This document shows positions 1 through 9,661 of a stretch of 31,824 bases of DNA, in pieces. A program made the position numbers and the translations under genes. The first letter of the stretch is position 1; the number at the start of each line of letters is the position of its first letter. The notes under the pieces are model-generated. The model was not told where the DNA came from. It did not search any database and saw only the letters and a list, made by a program, of their open reading frames with translations. The DNA is from Rostrohypoxylon terebratum (Eukaryota > Ascomycota > Sordariomycetes > Xylariales > Hypoxylaceae): assembly GCA_022497145.1 (NCBI GenBank), contig MU386053.1, forward strand, positions 1 to 31,824, given 5' to 3'.

Positions 1-1277
1 TATAAAGGAAAAAGGCGGTGTTTTTCAACGCGTTCGTGTCGCGATTTTGAAGTGGATCGCACCTGGTATGTGCGCATACTGGTATGTTGGCTTAAGTCGT
101 CCCCATCGTCGGACGGACGAGCAGAGTAGAAGGAGTGCAAATGAAAACGCTCCCACGGTCGCGCCCCAGGAAGCTCCGAGAGCAGCCACATAGACTCTAA
201 TTCCGCTAACCCCCTCTCCGCCTCCTCGACAAGTTCGTCTCTCAATGCACGTAACTGCAGTGCCCTGGCCTCGTCCCCGAATATTGCAGCAAACCTTTGG
301 ACGTCTCTGATCGCGCCATCCAGCTTGCCTATGGTACAGATGTTGCCAAAATTTCTGAAGTGGCATACCTCATTGCGAATCCGAGTGATACACTCTATCT
401 CTGCTTCGAGGTATTGTGTCGAGTAGTATTTTCCGGCAATGATCTTGTCTCTGTAACGCATGATGTCGAAAAAAGCATTCTGCATCTCCTTCCAGCCGAA
501 TCGAACCTCATGAATACCATCCGGATATTGCTGGTGGACCTTAGGAAAGTACTTCCTAGACCCGTCATAAAATACTCCCTAGGCTAGGCGCAAAGATCAG
601 CAAAGGAAACCGTACATAGTCTCGCTTCGAATTGGCGCTTTTGAAAGTCTTGATTCAACGGATCGATGCAACTCGGACTTTTCCGAAATTAATTCTTGAA
701 TAGATCTTACTCTCTCGCTAGATCCGTCATCAGATTCATCGTCGGACTCCTCTGCAAATTCTTCACTCGTATCCTGTCGTGACGAATCTCGTGACGAATC
801 CGGCGAGGCTGATGTTTCGTATTCCCTGTCTGAACCGCACTCATCTACCCAAACACATTGGGCCTTAGGTCGTCGTTTGCCGATCGACGAGAAAGTAGCC
901 GATAGGTAATGTGGCTTCCCGTACCAATTGTCTAATTGGGGATTGTTGTCGACGAGGATCCCGTCTTTGTACTGATACCACTTGGACCCAACAACGACCG
1001 ACTTTGGTTGATCAAACTCTTCAGCTATCTGGGAAGACGGTTGTATATCTCGGTTGCGAGATGCTTTTGTGGACGTGAGGTAATGTTTATCGAGAGAAGT
1101 TTGGCGAGTCTGTGGTCGAGAGTGTTTGCTTTTTGGCGCTGCGATCTTGTTTTTCATCAGGCAAGATCTAAGCTTGCCGTTCTCTTCCCGGAGCTCCACG
1201 ATGCGCTCCGTAAGCTTCTGTATCGTGTCTTTCGCGAGCTTAAGCTCGTACGATAGCGATGGAATCGACTTAGTCAT
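1..1277 (-). CDS. Coiled-coil protein with HEPN-like RNxxxH motif, 3' end off the window
   Basis: I do not recognise the family. The proposed model is exon 1 at 1277-711 and exon 2 at 578 to the window edge, joined across a GTAAGA donor at 710 and a TAG acceptor ending at 579, both in phase 0, with a CTGAT branch-like site near 600. The first ATG is at 1277-1275. The protein begins with a coiled coil (about residues 8-40, rich in K/E/L heptads), then a basic Ser/Thr linker, a more ordered Trp/Tyr-rich block (about 98-148) and an acidic D/E/S tract. Exon 2 is open for at least 192 codons and is mostly helical. It contains RIRNEVCHF near residues 255-263, which fits the R-N-x3-H signature of HEPN domains. 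An alternative is that exon 1 reads through to its own stop at 599-597 and exon 2 is a separate gene. Coding status of both blocks is fairly sure; the join is not. Confidence 0.5.
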
Positions 1278-2248
1278 CTTGGCCGATACCTGGTTGCAGT
1301 ATGTGACGGATGTTTTTCGGGGGTAGGATTTTGCCGTCACGCGAAGCTAGATTGTATGGAGAGGATGTAAGAGTAGAGCAAATGTACTTTATACGATCAC
1401 AATTGCATTTGAATCGGGTCTGGCTACTTGTCGAGCCGGCGTCGAAAGAGTGAAATACCGTGGTGAATAGCGTCGATAGACAGTGCTTAATGACTGTGTG
1501 AGAATGAGAATGAACTTGAATTGATTGCGTTGTTACCATTGCTCCATTGTCGGGAAATGAAATATTGCCACTGTTCCCTATTATCAGACCGCCTTTGGGC
1601 GACATAATAGCCCCTTCCTCGCATAGCGCAGAGAGCGAAAAGACTGTGCAGGCACTGTGGAATTGGCCAATGAGCACACAGCCAAACGGCTGCCTGGTAC
1701 TAGTCGTCGACTAGGTAAAGCATAGACCAGTGAATGCTTACTGTGGTGATAATGATATTGTCAACTGGAAAGTATGAGTTATCAGGATAGCCAGAAAGGT
1801 ATCTGTATATATAGGTAAGCATGGTTGACGAAAGTGAGATCTTGTGACTCCTCGTGGGAGCTCACTTCGACAATACTTAGTAGGTAAAAAGTACTGAATT
1901 ATATCTATTTTGTGTATACATTATGATGAGTTGGCCCATGATCCCCAACCCAATAATCTTCTTATTTACGGCGTGATGAAGCATTTGTTAATCACATGCC
2001 CAGCATCAGCAGCTGTCCCTAGGTTAGATTTATAGGTATCCTATAGAGTGTTTGCTTAGGTAATTGCGCCATGTTTTGGCACTCATAGCCTGCATTTGAG
2101 AAACATCGACAAGCTAATCTATCCTTTGTTGAAAATTGTGTTATACCGCGGTTTCAACATGCGCTTCTGAACCTTGCTCCCAGTAACTTGACGTAAATAC
2201 TTCGTCCACAAACATGATATGTCTTGCCTTGCTATTGCCTCAGCCTAT
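1278..2248. other. Intergenic, no supported gene
   Basis: About 970 bases between two minus-strand genes, so it holds the promoter of the left-edge gene and the 3' flank of the SDR gene. It is AT-rich with many stops. A short minus-strand open segment (1605-1537), starting with an ATG and rich in Gly and Asn, ends at a GTAACA donor-like site. It could be an extra 5' exon of the left-edge gene, but support is weak. No RNA gene is seen. Confidence 0.5.
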
Positions 2249-3304
2249 CTAACTAGCCACGATCCCCTTATAACCGCTAAATGCATGACGATCCAATTTC
2301 TCATCCAGGATGAAGGGGAGTTCGTCCTGCACGTAGCTGTCGACCCATGTCTTTTCTTTAGGCTCCCACCCTAGCTCGCGCAACCGTACGGCGCGGCTGC
2401 GACTGTTTAGACCGATGACAGCAGCGGTGAAACTTCCGAACAAGTCATCGTAGTTCTCCGGCGGGATCGTCCGCGGTGTCGGGTCCGAGAGGTGCCCGGA
2501 CTTGTGGAGTTCCGCGCCGACGAGCGCAGCGACGTCCTTCCAACTTGGCTCGCTGTCGCCGGTACCCTCGGTGAAATAGTACGGATTTTCTAGGATATCG
2601 GGGCTACCGGCTGGCGTAGATTCTAGATGATGTAGTAGCACTATGTACGCCCTCGCCAAATCGAGCACGTGGATATTGCTTTCGACGGCGAGGCCGGCGC
2701 CTACGTGCCCCGCGTAACCGTACTTCAAAGCGTACCGGGTCAGGGTCGGGATCTGGATCGTGAGCCGTCCGTGGTTTGGATTGAAGCCGTAGATCAGCGG
2801 AGGGATGACGATGGCGATCTTGGCTTTCTCCGAAAGCTGCTTCTTTGCCCTGACGATGGCAAGATCGATCTGACGATGCGGCGCTTCGTCTGGCACGGAG
2901 TCTACCTCCGACGCGATATTGTCGTGGTAGATCTTGTCGGATCTAAATCTCCCTTGCGCACCATCATCTAGGACAGATGTCCCGGAGGTATGTATGAAGA
3001 TCGTACCGAGACCATTTTCGGCTCGTTGCCGGACAGCGTCCAAAATTGCTTCTACGCTCGGAAGATGGTCGGCGGTGGCCGTGTGAATCACTATATCGTG
3101 AGAGGAAGCATGCTTCGTGATCAGAAGCTTATCATTCAAGTCTCCGAGGACGGTGTCGGCAGCACCTGAAGCTTTGATCTGATCCGCGTGGGCCTGCCTC
3201 CTAACATAACCTGTGACGGCGTAATCTTCCTTGACTAACAGTTCAAGAACATTCCAACCAATAAAACCAGGCCCGACGATGAGTACTTTCTTTCCCGACG
3301 TCAT
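2249..3304 (-). CDS. NAD(P)-binding Rossmann-fold (atypical extended SDR / NmrA-like) protein
   Basis: A single-exon gene of 351 residues. The N-terminus has a beta-strand followed by G11-P-G-F-I-G16, the GxGxxG dinucleotide-binding loop of extended SDR and NmrA-like proteins. Further on come a GDLND segment (acidic residue after strand 3), a HTATADH segment and a HTSGTSV strand (about residues 105-111), as in NAD-dependent epimerase/dehydratase relatives. A PPLIYG motif near residue 170 also fits the extended SDR fold. The catalytic Tyr-x3-Lys pair is not present in usual form: the candidate tyrosine in DKIYHDN is not followed by Lys at +4. It may therefore be a redox sensor or use another mechanism. 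The substrate is unknown. A TATA-like element lies about 110 bp upstream of the ATG. Probably cytosolic, as no signal peptide is seen. Confidence 0.85.
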   Translation of the reverse strand: MTSGKKVLIVGPGFIGWNVLELLVKEDYAVTGYVRRQAHADQIKASGAADTVLGDLNDKLLITKHASSHDIVIHTATADHLPSVEAILDAVRQRAENGLGTIFIHTSGTSVLDDGAQGRFRSDKIYHDNIASEVDSVPDEAPHRQIDLAIVRAKKQLSEKAKIAIVIPPLIYGFNPNHGRLTIQIPTLTRYALKYGYAGHVGAGLAVESNIHVLDLARAYIVLLHHLESTPAGSPDILENPYYFTEGTGDSEPSWKDVAALVGAELHKSGHLSDPTPRTIPPENYDDLFGSFTAAVIGLNSRSRAVRLRELGWEPKEKTWVDSYVQDELPFILDEKLDRHAFSGYKGIVAS

Positions 3305-3413
3305 CTTGAGTCACATATACTACCATGGAAATCATACGTCTACCTCGATCCTAATTTGGACGATAGGCCTATTAAGTGTCACCCATACTGATGCTCGCCT
3401 TATTATAGCTACC

Positions 3414-3420
3414 TATATAA
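3414..3420 (-). promoter_or_regulatory. Candidate TATA box of the SDR-like gene
   Basis: TTATATA on the minus strand, about 110 bp upstream of the ATG at 3304. The position is plausible for a fungal TATA element with a 60-80 nt leader. No experimental start is known. Confidence 0.35.
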
Positions 3421-4485
3421 AGCAAACGGATGTTGGACGTAGTATATATATCTGATGTGTGATAGCGGGAATTAAATTCTCCGAAGCTTGTGACGTTGAT
3501 TTTAGCTATCGAAGAAGTTATATTATAATGGGGTTAATATGATAGGGTCGTCGATTAAGTTAACCTGATTGGTCCGTGCTCCAAAAGGGGCAAAAAGGGG
3601 GGGTTGTGATACCTAGATCCTAGTCTAGAGTCTAGACCAACAATTGATTTGTAATCCAATGTTTATCAGCCACCGGCGCATACATATATGCTCCCCTCCT
3701 AGGGAGAGAGAAAAACGATGTTATATTTCTTAGAAAAAGACCTAAAATTGCATTTTGCAGCGAAGATCTAAAATACTTGCACAGCGTGCCTCCCATCTCT
3801 CCTCTACGCTTGTTTCCTTTGTCACGCGGAACTTTGGCTCTACCTCCGCGAGGAGGTACTCCAAACGTCCTAAGCCGGGGATATGCCCCGATGAGATGTA
3901 GATATTTAGATAGCTACGTCTCGAGCCCGAGACTTGAATTGAATCATCATCTTTCCTTTACACAGTACACACCCATTTTTTCATCACGAGTTGTGCAGTG
4001 CAGGCACGTAGTAGTAGATGAGCAAGGCGAAAGTTGGAACTTGGAATCTCTGTCTACTACCTAGTCAGTGAAGGGGTCTCGATTCCTTAAAATTTCCTGT
4101 ATTATACGGTTTCAGCCGCACTATCTAGCCAAGCTTCTCATTGGACGGTTCGCGAACCTGGCAGCCCTGGATATCCCGTCTAGGACTAGCCTAGGCGGGT
4201 TGCCTTGATCAGGGGCAAAGGACCGTGCGGTGCGGCGGCGAAATCACGCTAAAAAGAAATGACTATTAATACTCGTTCTCTGCTTATTTTTTTGTTCAGA
4301 TCTTCCCCCTAATATAAACGTAAATCGTTCCCTTCGTGGTTATCCTGAATGCAGGTTGCCGTCCGTTCGTTCGTCCTACTACTACATCCGATCTCGTCAT
4401 CTAGCCGATCACTCCCCCTTTAAGGTGTAATATAATATTATCGCCACTACCTCACTTGATACCTCATACATCGTTTTCTCTGGTC

Positions 4486-4497
4486 AAACCCTAACCC
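4486..4497 (+). promoter_or_regulatory. Telo-box-like AAACCCTAACCC just before the start codon
   Basis: Two C-strand telomeric units (CCCTAACCC) lie three bases upstream of the ATG at 4501. They match the sequence of the chromosome-end array on the opposite strand. This could be a telomere-protein (Tbf1/Taz1-like) site, part of the leader, or chance. Confidence 0.3.
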
Positions 4498-4500
4498 ACG

Positions 4501-5097
4501 ATGCTCGCCAACAGCTTGAAGGCGTCCGCGGTTGTCCTGGGCGCCCTCCTCGCAGGAAACGCCGTAGCCAAGACCAATCTGTCGGGCTGCGTCTCGTCCA
4601 AGACCATCGCATACGGCGGCGCTAGCCTTATCTGGTACGTTCCGGACACCGGAGAGATCTGCGAGTTTCTCGACTGCGGCGGCGGCCGTGCGCCACCTAA
4701 GACGACCGTGCCGGGATGTGCCGCCTACTCTGGTACCGCGACCTACTCGCCTAGCTATCTGCCCAATTTCGGCGCTTCCGCCACCGCCGCAACTGTCAGT
4801 TCGACCATTACCTCCGCAGCAGAGTCTTCTTCGGCGACAGCCTCTGCTCCCGTTTCTAGCGCAACAGGCTCTTCATCGTCTGTCAACACTATCACGGCGG
4901 CGCCGACTACGACTTCTCTAGCAGCGAGCGTCACCGGCAGCGCTAGCTCGATTGGCGAATCTTCCTCCTCGACCGGAAGCTCCCAGGAAGCCGCGTCTAC
5001 TAGCGTGTCGCAAGCTGCGGCGGCCGTGCCGACGGTCGTTGCAAAGGGCGCTCTGGGCGTAGCAGTCGGTCTCATGGCAGGAGTGGCGATGTTGTAA
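4501..5097 (+). CDS. Secreted Ser/Thr-rich GPI-type surface protein with four-Cys N-terminal domain
   Basis: A single-exon gene of 198 residues. It has a hydrophobic signal peptide (about residues 8-23, cleaved near AVA-K), then a compact domain with four cysteines (C30, C54, C59, C73) and a distinctive WYVPDTGEICEFLDCGGG stretch (45-62). A long Ser/Thr/Ala-rich, probably O-glycosylated stalk (about 75-175) follows, and then a hydrophobic C-terminus that looks like a GPI-attachment signal. Similar small fungal proteins with this cysteine block are, from memory, often labelled 'siderophore biosynthesis' without biochemical support. The sequence shows no enzyme motif, and a cell-wall or membrane-anchored glycoprotein is the safer call. 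It is convergent with the GH76 gene, also a wall protein. Confidence 0.85.
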   Translation: MLANSLKASAVVLGALLAGNAVAKTNLSGCVSSKTIAYGGASLIWYVPDTGEICEFLDCGGGRAPPKTTVPGCAAYSGTATYSPSYLPNFGASATAATVSSTITSAAESSSATASAPVSSATGSSSSVNTITAAPTTTSLAASVTGSASSIGESSSSTGSSQEAASTSVSQAAAAVPTVVAKGALGVAVGLMAGVAML

Positions 5098-5621
5098 GCG
5101 ATGAATCTCGGTGACGGTAACAAGTCGGATTCTGCAAGCTCGGCGAAGAAAATACCATTGAAAAATTGTCGCTGCCTAGTGAATAAAAATTTTAAGGCCT
5201 TTTAATTGTAATGATGAAAATCTATTCGGCCAGTGTCATGTATGATGGGTGTACGACAACCGACGATAGTGATAGGTCCTCGGTTATCGTACACCGAGTT
5301 TAGTAGCCTCGGAAGTCCTTTGCCTAGCTGTCCATAAATTTTGATATCCTTAATCTCGACCTCCACTTATTCCCGGCGCTCTATGGCATAGCAGGAGGCA
5401 TCGATCCGAACGTCATCTAGCAGATCCGTCTCGCAACTGTATTTGTCTGATTTGTTCGCTCGCCTACCCTCTCATACGAGACCACGATGCTTCGCCCCGG
5501 CCTAAGACATGCATTCTCTCGTCTTATGCTCCGATGTGCAAAAATAATTGGAGAGTAATAGTGTATATACAAAACGGCATAGAAACGCCCTCGCGGTAGA
5601 ATTTCACAAAATTGCAAAACA
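5098..5621. other. Convergent intergenic (3' flanks)
   Basis: About 520 bases between the convergent surface-protein and GH76 genes. It should hold both 3' UTRs. AT-rich stretches that could serve polyadenylation occur near 5160-5225 and 5543-5575. No gene or RNA is seen. Confidence 0.6.
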
Positions 5622-7293
5622 TCAGTCTAACGCCAACCATAGAGCCCCGACGGAAACACTACCGAGCACGAGGGCGGTGACGATTCCCGCGCCGGCTCTG
5701 TCGCCCGTGGTGATGGGCGCAGCTTCGGGTAGACTGGGAGAGTTCGCGCCGGCGTTCGGGTCTCCTACGCTCGTACCTCCTGTGGAATTCGTCACGGGCG
5801 CCTTCGCGTCGTCCACCAGCAAGCTAGAGAGCGCGCCTAGCACGTTCATCTGCTGCCCGGCGCCGGTCTTGCCGTCGTACACGCCCGTAGTCCAGTGGAA
5901 GCCGCATTGGCGCCCGTTATCGCCTCCCGTGCACTGCTTGACGGCCATCTCGGCGCTCGACCGCAGAAGCTTCATGATGCGGTCCTTGGTGAAGGGGGCT
6001 ACCTGCGTGACGACGGCGAGCCACCGGTGCACGTACCCCTTGAAACTCAGCATGTCGGTCGAGCACACGCCACCCTCGCACGAGGGCTCGTATAGGGTAC
6101 CGTTGACGAAGAAGATGCGCTCCATCCCGTCGATGAGCCCGGTGATCCGGTCTTCCCATTCCTTGCTCTTGTTCGTCTTTTCGGAGCGAGCCGTCAGCAT
6201 CTTCGCCTGCCCGTTCTCAAGGGGCGTACGGGATCGGGGAAGGACTTACGTAGTCGTACATGTACGCGGCGCCCGACAGTAGGATGGCGGCGTTGTAGGA
6301 GTACTGTTGGCGGTTGATGTCGGTGCAGTTATAAGGCACGTGGCCACCGTCGAATACGTTCCAGTCCTCGTCGATATACTTGACGCCCACGATCCAATCG
6401 AACGTCTTGGCCGCCCAGTCCGCGTACGTGTCGTTGTGCGTGTATCGGGCTAGGCGAGCCCCCATATTAAAGAAGCACCCGTTCGCGATGGCTATCCGTC
6501 CGAGGTTAGCGATTTCCCGATCTCACATACATACTACCGTGGCCTCCCGCACATCTCTCTGTCTCTTGCTTCGGAAGCGAACGGGAAGGATTCTCACTAT
6601 TCTTATAATCGTAACCCTTATTACTCGGGAAGATCTGCCACCTCATGCCCCCGCCGCATTGGTCGTCGTGATGATCCGGAGCGGCCTGCTCGTTCCAGAC
6701 GGCCTGGGCGAGGGCGAGCCACTGCGGCTCGTCCTGCGGAGCGTCGCGGAAGTTGACCTCAGCCGCCAGCATCGCCGACATGCCCCAGAAAGACTGATCG
6801 TCGTTTCCGAGCGACAGCGTCCAATTGCGTGGCGCGTAGTCGCGATTCTCGCCTACCTGAAACTGCATCGCCTGGAACGTGACGTCGTTGTAGGTCTCGT
6901 CTCCCGTATAGTGCCAGTAATCTATCATCGTACCCCAGAGCGCACCGCCTTGCCACCTAATTTTTGTGCCGTCGTCAGCGAATCTTCTTTCGTGTGCGGT
7001 AGAAGAGGCACGAACCAATAGTAGTCTCCGTCCGGCGGCGGCCCCGGCAAGATACCCGGTACGTGGCCGGACTCGTTGCCGTGATAGTATGTCATCAAGT
7101 CGTAAGCGACCTCCTTCGCCGCGGCTTTGATGGAATCTGAGGGAATTTAAGCCGGCAGCTCGACATAGAGTAACCCGGGCGCGCGGGGAACCGGACATCA
7201 CGTACCTGGCGAACTTAGATCGACCTCGAGCGCTCCTAGCACGGCCGCCGGAGCGAGCCATAGCAGATGAAGCCGCCGAGAAGCGGGCAACAT
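5622..7293 (-). CDS. GPI-anchored GH76 alpha-1,6-mannanase-like protein (DFG5/DCW1 type)
   Basis: Five exons: 7293-7206, 7136-7016, 6956-6598, 6491-6250 and 6176-5622, giving 454 residues. All introns have GT..AG ends; CTGAC or CTAAC branch sites are clear in the last three. It has a signal peptide (about 1-22), the conserved DSIKAAAKEVAYD start of the fold, the DGDYYWWQGGALWG strand, the paired catalytic aspartates D122-D123 in GNDDQSFWGM, and CGGGMRWQ (170-177). N-glycosylation sites are present. A Gly/Ser/Thr tail and hydrophobic C-terminus look like a GPI signal. Family members act at the plasma membrane or wall and are thought to cut GPI-mannan and attach glycoproteins to wall glucan. 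The join YDYKN-T-IANGCFF restores the family consensus. A nearer GTATGT donor (6523) was rejected because its intron would be about 43 nt and would add 20 unmatched residues. Confidence 0.92.
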
Positions 7294-8360
7294 GTTTGTC
7301 AGTTGGATCTAGCGACTTAGCCGAAGCGTCGACCGGCCTACGAAACTAGTATTGGGTTGGTAGAGCCAAAGTGTACAGGTTTCATCTACGCCTCCGTGAG
7401 TGCGTATAACATGCCACATACGGTAGGGAAAAAAAGAAATAAAAAAAATGGGCTTAGTAGAAGACATGTAAGGCTGTCGACCATGTCTACTATGTAAGGG
7501 GTCATTGGGCGATACAGACATCTGACCCATCGAAGGATGATGCCAGCCGACAACAGCAACTACCAACAGCATCGCCAAGAGTTTGGGGGACCTACCATGA
7601 GCCTCATATTGGCTCGGCGAGGTCTGCTGCTAAACCATCTTACACATTACGACCGTGAGATGTCAGCGAAGAATAAAAAAATAAAATAAAACAAACATCC
7701 ACCGATCCGCGTAGAAAAGTTGTTAGCAACGCTAGTCTACTCAGATCTTAATGTTACGTACGGGACATTGCAGATCTCGTATACGAATTGGCCCAATGGG
7801 GTGACAGCCCACATCCTCATCTCATCAACAGTTAAGGCTGTGCCGTGTCAGCACGAAAGCTGCTGCCTATTATTAAGACGAGCCCTTCTTTTCTCCCTGG
7901 CATCTCAGCGCGTGCCTTAACACCACATTCAAATTAGCCGAAACTTGGTGGGAAAACAAAATGAGTTGTTTCATCGATACCGGCGAAGGTGGGATCTCGG
8001 ATGGGGCTTGACTGCACTGCCTCAAATATTCATTTCCGCTCGAGGCGTTGGCTGTGCGCCATTCACCGAATAAGCCCTAGCAGAACCTGGTAACTTTGTG
8101 TCACGAATTTCGTCGGCAGAGCGGTATGAGTTGGGGAATTATAAACGCGCCCCCGCTGCGAGACCTTTTGTTCGACCTATGCTACGATCGCGAGGTACCG
8201 CCACCACCATCATCACTTGCAGCGACCCGACCAATGGGCACTGTTTCTATCTACTATAGTAGCAGCAGGATCATAGGTACCCAAGTACCTACCTAGTAAG
8301 TAAGAGGTAGGTAGGTAGGTATTTCTTTTCAAACATAGCAGCCGGAACGCCGCCTTATTA
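7294..8360. other. Intergenic upstream of the GH76 gene
   Basis: About 1.07 kb between two minus-strand genes. It holds the GH76 promoter and the 3' flank of the histidine-phosphatase gene. An A-rich tract (7429-7448) and another near 7674-7694 are the main low-complexity features. Open frames here are short and featureless. Confidence 0.55.
8275..8323. repeat. TACC/GGTA low-complexity tract
   Basis: A TACC-rich half (GTACCCAAGTACCTACC) is followed by a GGTAGGTAGGTAGG half, so the two arms are partly inverted and could fold back. It lies just downstream of the histidine-phosphatase stop and resembles other CCTAGGTA-type tracts in this window. Confidence 0.6.
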
Positions 8361-9209
8361 TCAATACCCCCGACCGTCCCGGTCCTTCTCCGCATCCGGG
8401 TCCTCTTCCGGCAGGTCCGAGCCTAGCACTACAGGGTCGATCCAGCTACGAGAGAGCCCTCCTCCCGTCCCTTTAGTAGTCTCATGCTGCTCGAGCTGGT
8501 AAGGGTCACCGGGTCCGTTCATCGACGCGAAATCAAAGATGCGGTAGTCGGCATTAAAAAACCAGTAGCCGGAGACGGCTAGCCGCAAGAAGGCCGAGTG
8601 AGAGACGACGATGATGACCTTCTCCGGACGAGTATACAATTTTTCGAGGGCAACCTGAGCTCGACCAAGGATGGCCGGCTTAGTGAAGTGATATTGGCTT
8701 GCCGCCGGCGACGTCTTATCCGGGAACACGGGATCTACTTTCGAAAAGTCCACCACGGGAAATTTTTGAGTGAGCTCATCGACGGGACTTCCGGTGTCGC
8801 ACGGTTTGGGCGAGTTCTCTACCGAGGCGTGTTAGGATATTGCATATATTCCGTCTACTAGGCGCGACATGGATCATGTGGGCGTACCTTGCCAACTTGC
8901 GTCGGCCTCGACCTTGACGCCTTTTTCTATAAGCCAATCGACGGATCGCAAAGCGGTTTGTATTGTCCTACGCAAGGGGGAAACTACTACGAGTTCAGCT
9001 TTCTGAGCCAATGGATTTTCTACGAGGCTTCGTCGTAGATCCGCGCATTGCCTATGCCCCTCCTCGGTCAGATCCGGGTCCGGCAATTCGAAATTTACTA
9101 TATCAGATAAGATTAGAACATAGGTTCACAAGTAAGGTGGACAATACATCTTACCTTCTGCATTGTGACGAGCCTGAGCATGACGGACTAATATAAGCGT
9201 CGGTGGCAT
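8361..9209 (-). CDS. Histidine-phosphatase (phosphoglycerate-mutase-like) family protein
   Basis: Three exons: 9209-9155, 9097-8888 and 8818-8361, giving 240 residues. The introns are 57 and 69 nt, with CTGAT and CTAAC branch sites and matching phase. The N-terminal strand reads TLILVRHAQARHN, the RHG-type motif with H10 as the expected phospho-acceptor. SPLRRTIQTA supplies the conserved Arg block, and VVSHSAFLR carries the second catalytic His (about H162). A CDTG motif (about 95-98) in the third exon is usual in fungal members of this subgroup. It probably dephosphorylates a small phosphorylated substrate in the cytosol; the substrate cannot be told. The C-terminal 40 residues are charged and look disordered. 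The true start is in a short first exon that is easily missed. Confidence 0.88.
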
Positions 9210-9661
9210 CTTGTAAGAGCCGCTAGCCTAGCGATTGCATGATATAATTATATGTTACGATGAGATTTAAAAACGGCAATCTCATCTAAGCGGATGGGTT
9301 CGGCTTTTATAACTCATGAACAGCTCATATATGGCTGAGCAAGGCTTACTATTGCGGCCAACAATCGAAGCTGTTGATGTAACGAGTTCTGGTTTGTCAC
9401 TCGGAAAGACGCCTAGGCCCTAGGTACGAAGTACCTACATAGAGGTACCTAGGTATCCACTATCAGCGGGCAGCACTTTCTACGTTGTAATACCTAGGCT
9501 GGAACTACCTAATCAAACTGGGCAAGTGCGCCTGTGCGCTAGTACCCCTACAGCACCCAGCACCTAGCACCTACTACGTAGTACCTAGCAACTAAAGCTC
9601 CCAGTTTTTTTGTTATAATATTTACAAACCCAAATTTCATCCTCCCAACACTTACTACGCA
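9210..9661. other. Divergent promoter with CTAG-rich tract
   Basis: About 450 bases between the minus-strand phosphatase gene and plus-strand CTNNBL1. Roughly the middle third is made of CCTAGG / GTACCTA repeats. A pyrimidine- and A-rich leader-like stretch precedes the CTNNBL1 ATG. Confidence 0.6.
9411..9590. repeat. CCTAGG/GTACCTA palindromic low-complexity region
   Basis: Repeated short palindromes (CCTAGG, GTACCTAC, TACGTA) recur with variations such as CCTAGGTACGAAGTACCTA and CACCTACTACGTAGTACC. Related tracts occur near 13513-13538, 16107-16147, 23531-23558 and 23871-23890, all between genes. No transposon open frame is attached. Confidence 0.6.

Larger units (their letters stand above)
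3305..4500. other. Intergenic divergent promoter region
   Basis: About 1.2 kb separates the minus-strand SDR gene from the plus-strand surface-protein gene, so it holds both promoters. It contains AT-rich stretches, short homopolymers (A/G runs near 3582-3603) and CTAG-rich palindromic bits near 3615-3640. Open frames inside are short, lack family features and have no intron structure. No tRNA or other RNA gene is seen. Confidence 0.6.

Noticed and set aside
25..366. Minus-strand frame of 113 codons at the left edge
   Set aside because: It lies in a different frame from the long open exon that reads through the whole interval and off the edge. The longer frame has better amino-acid character.
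3777..4064. Plus-strand frame of 95 codons
   Set aside because: No ATG-supported start, no family features, Ser/Leu/Arg composition typical of chance translation.
6523..6597. Alternative GH76 donor GTATGT at 6523
   Set aside because: It would leave an intron of about 43 nt and insert about 20 residues absent from the family consensus. The GTGAGA donor at 6597 gives the expected YKN-T-IANG join.
7309..7578. Minus-strand frame with a hydrophobic N-terminus upstream of GH76
   Set aside because: The hydrophobic start looks like a signal peptide, but the rest has no domain, cysteine pattern or plausible splice continuation. It is in the GH76 promoter region.
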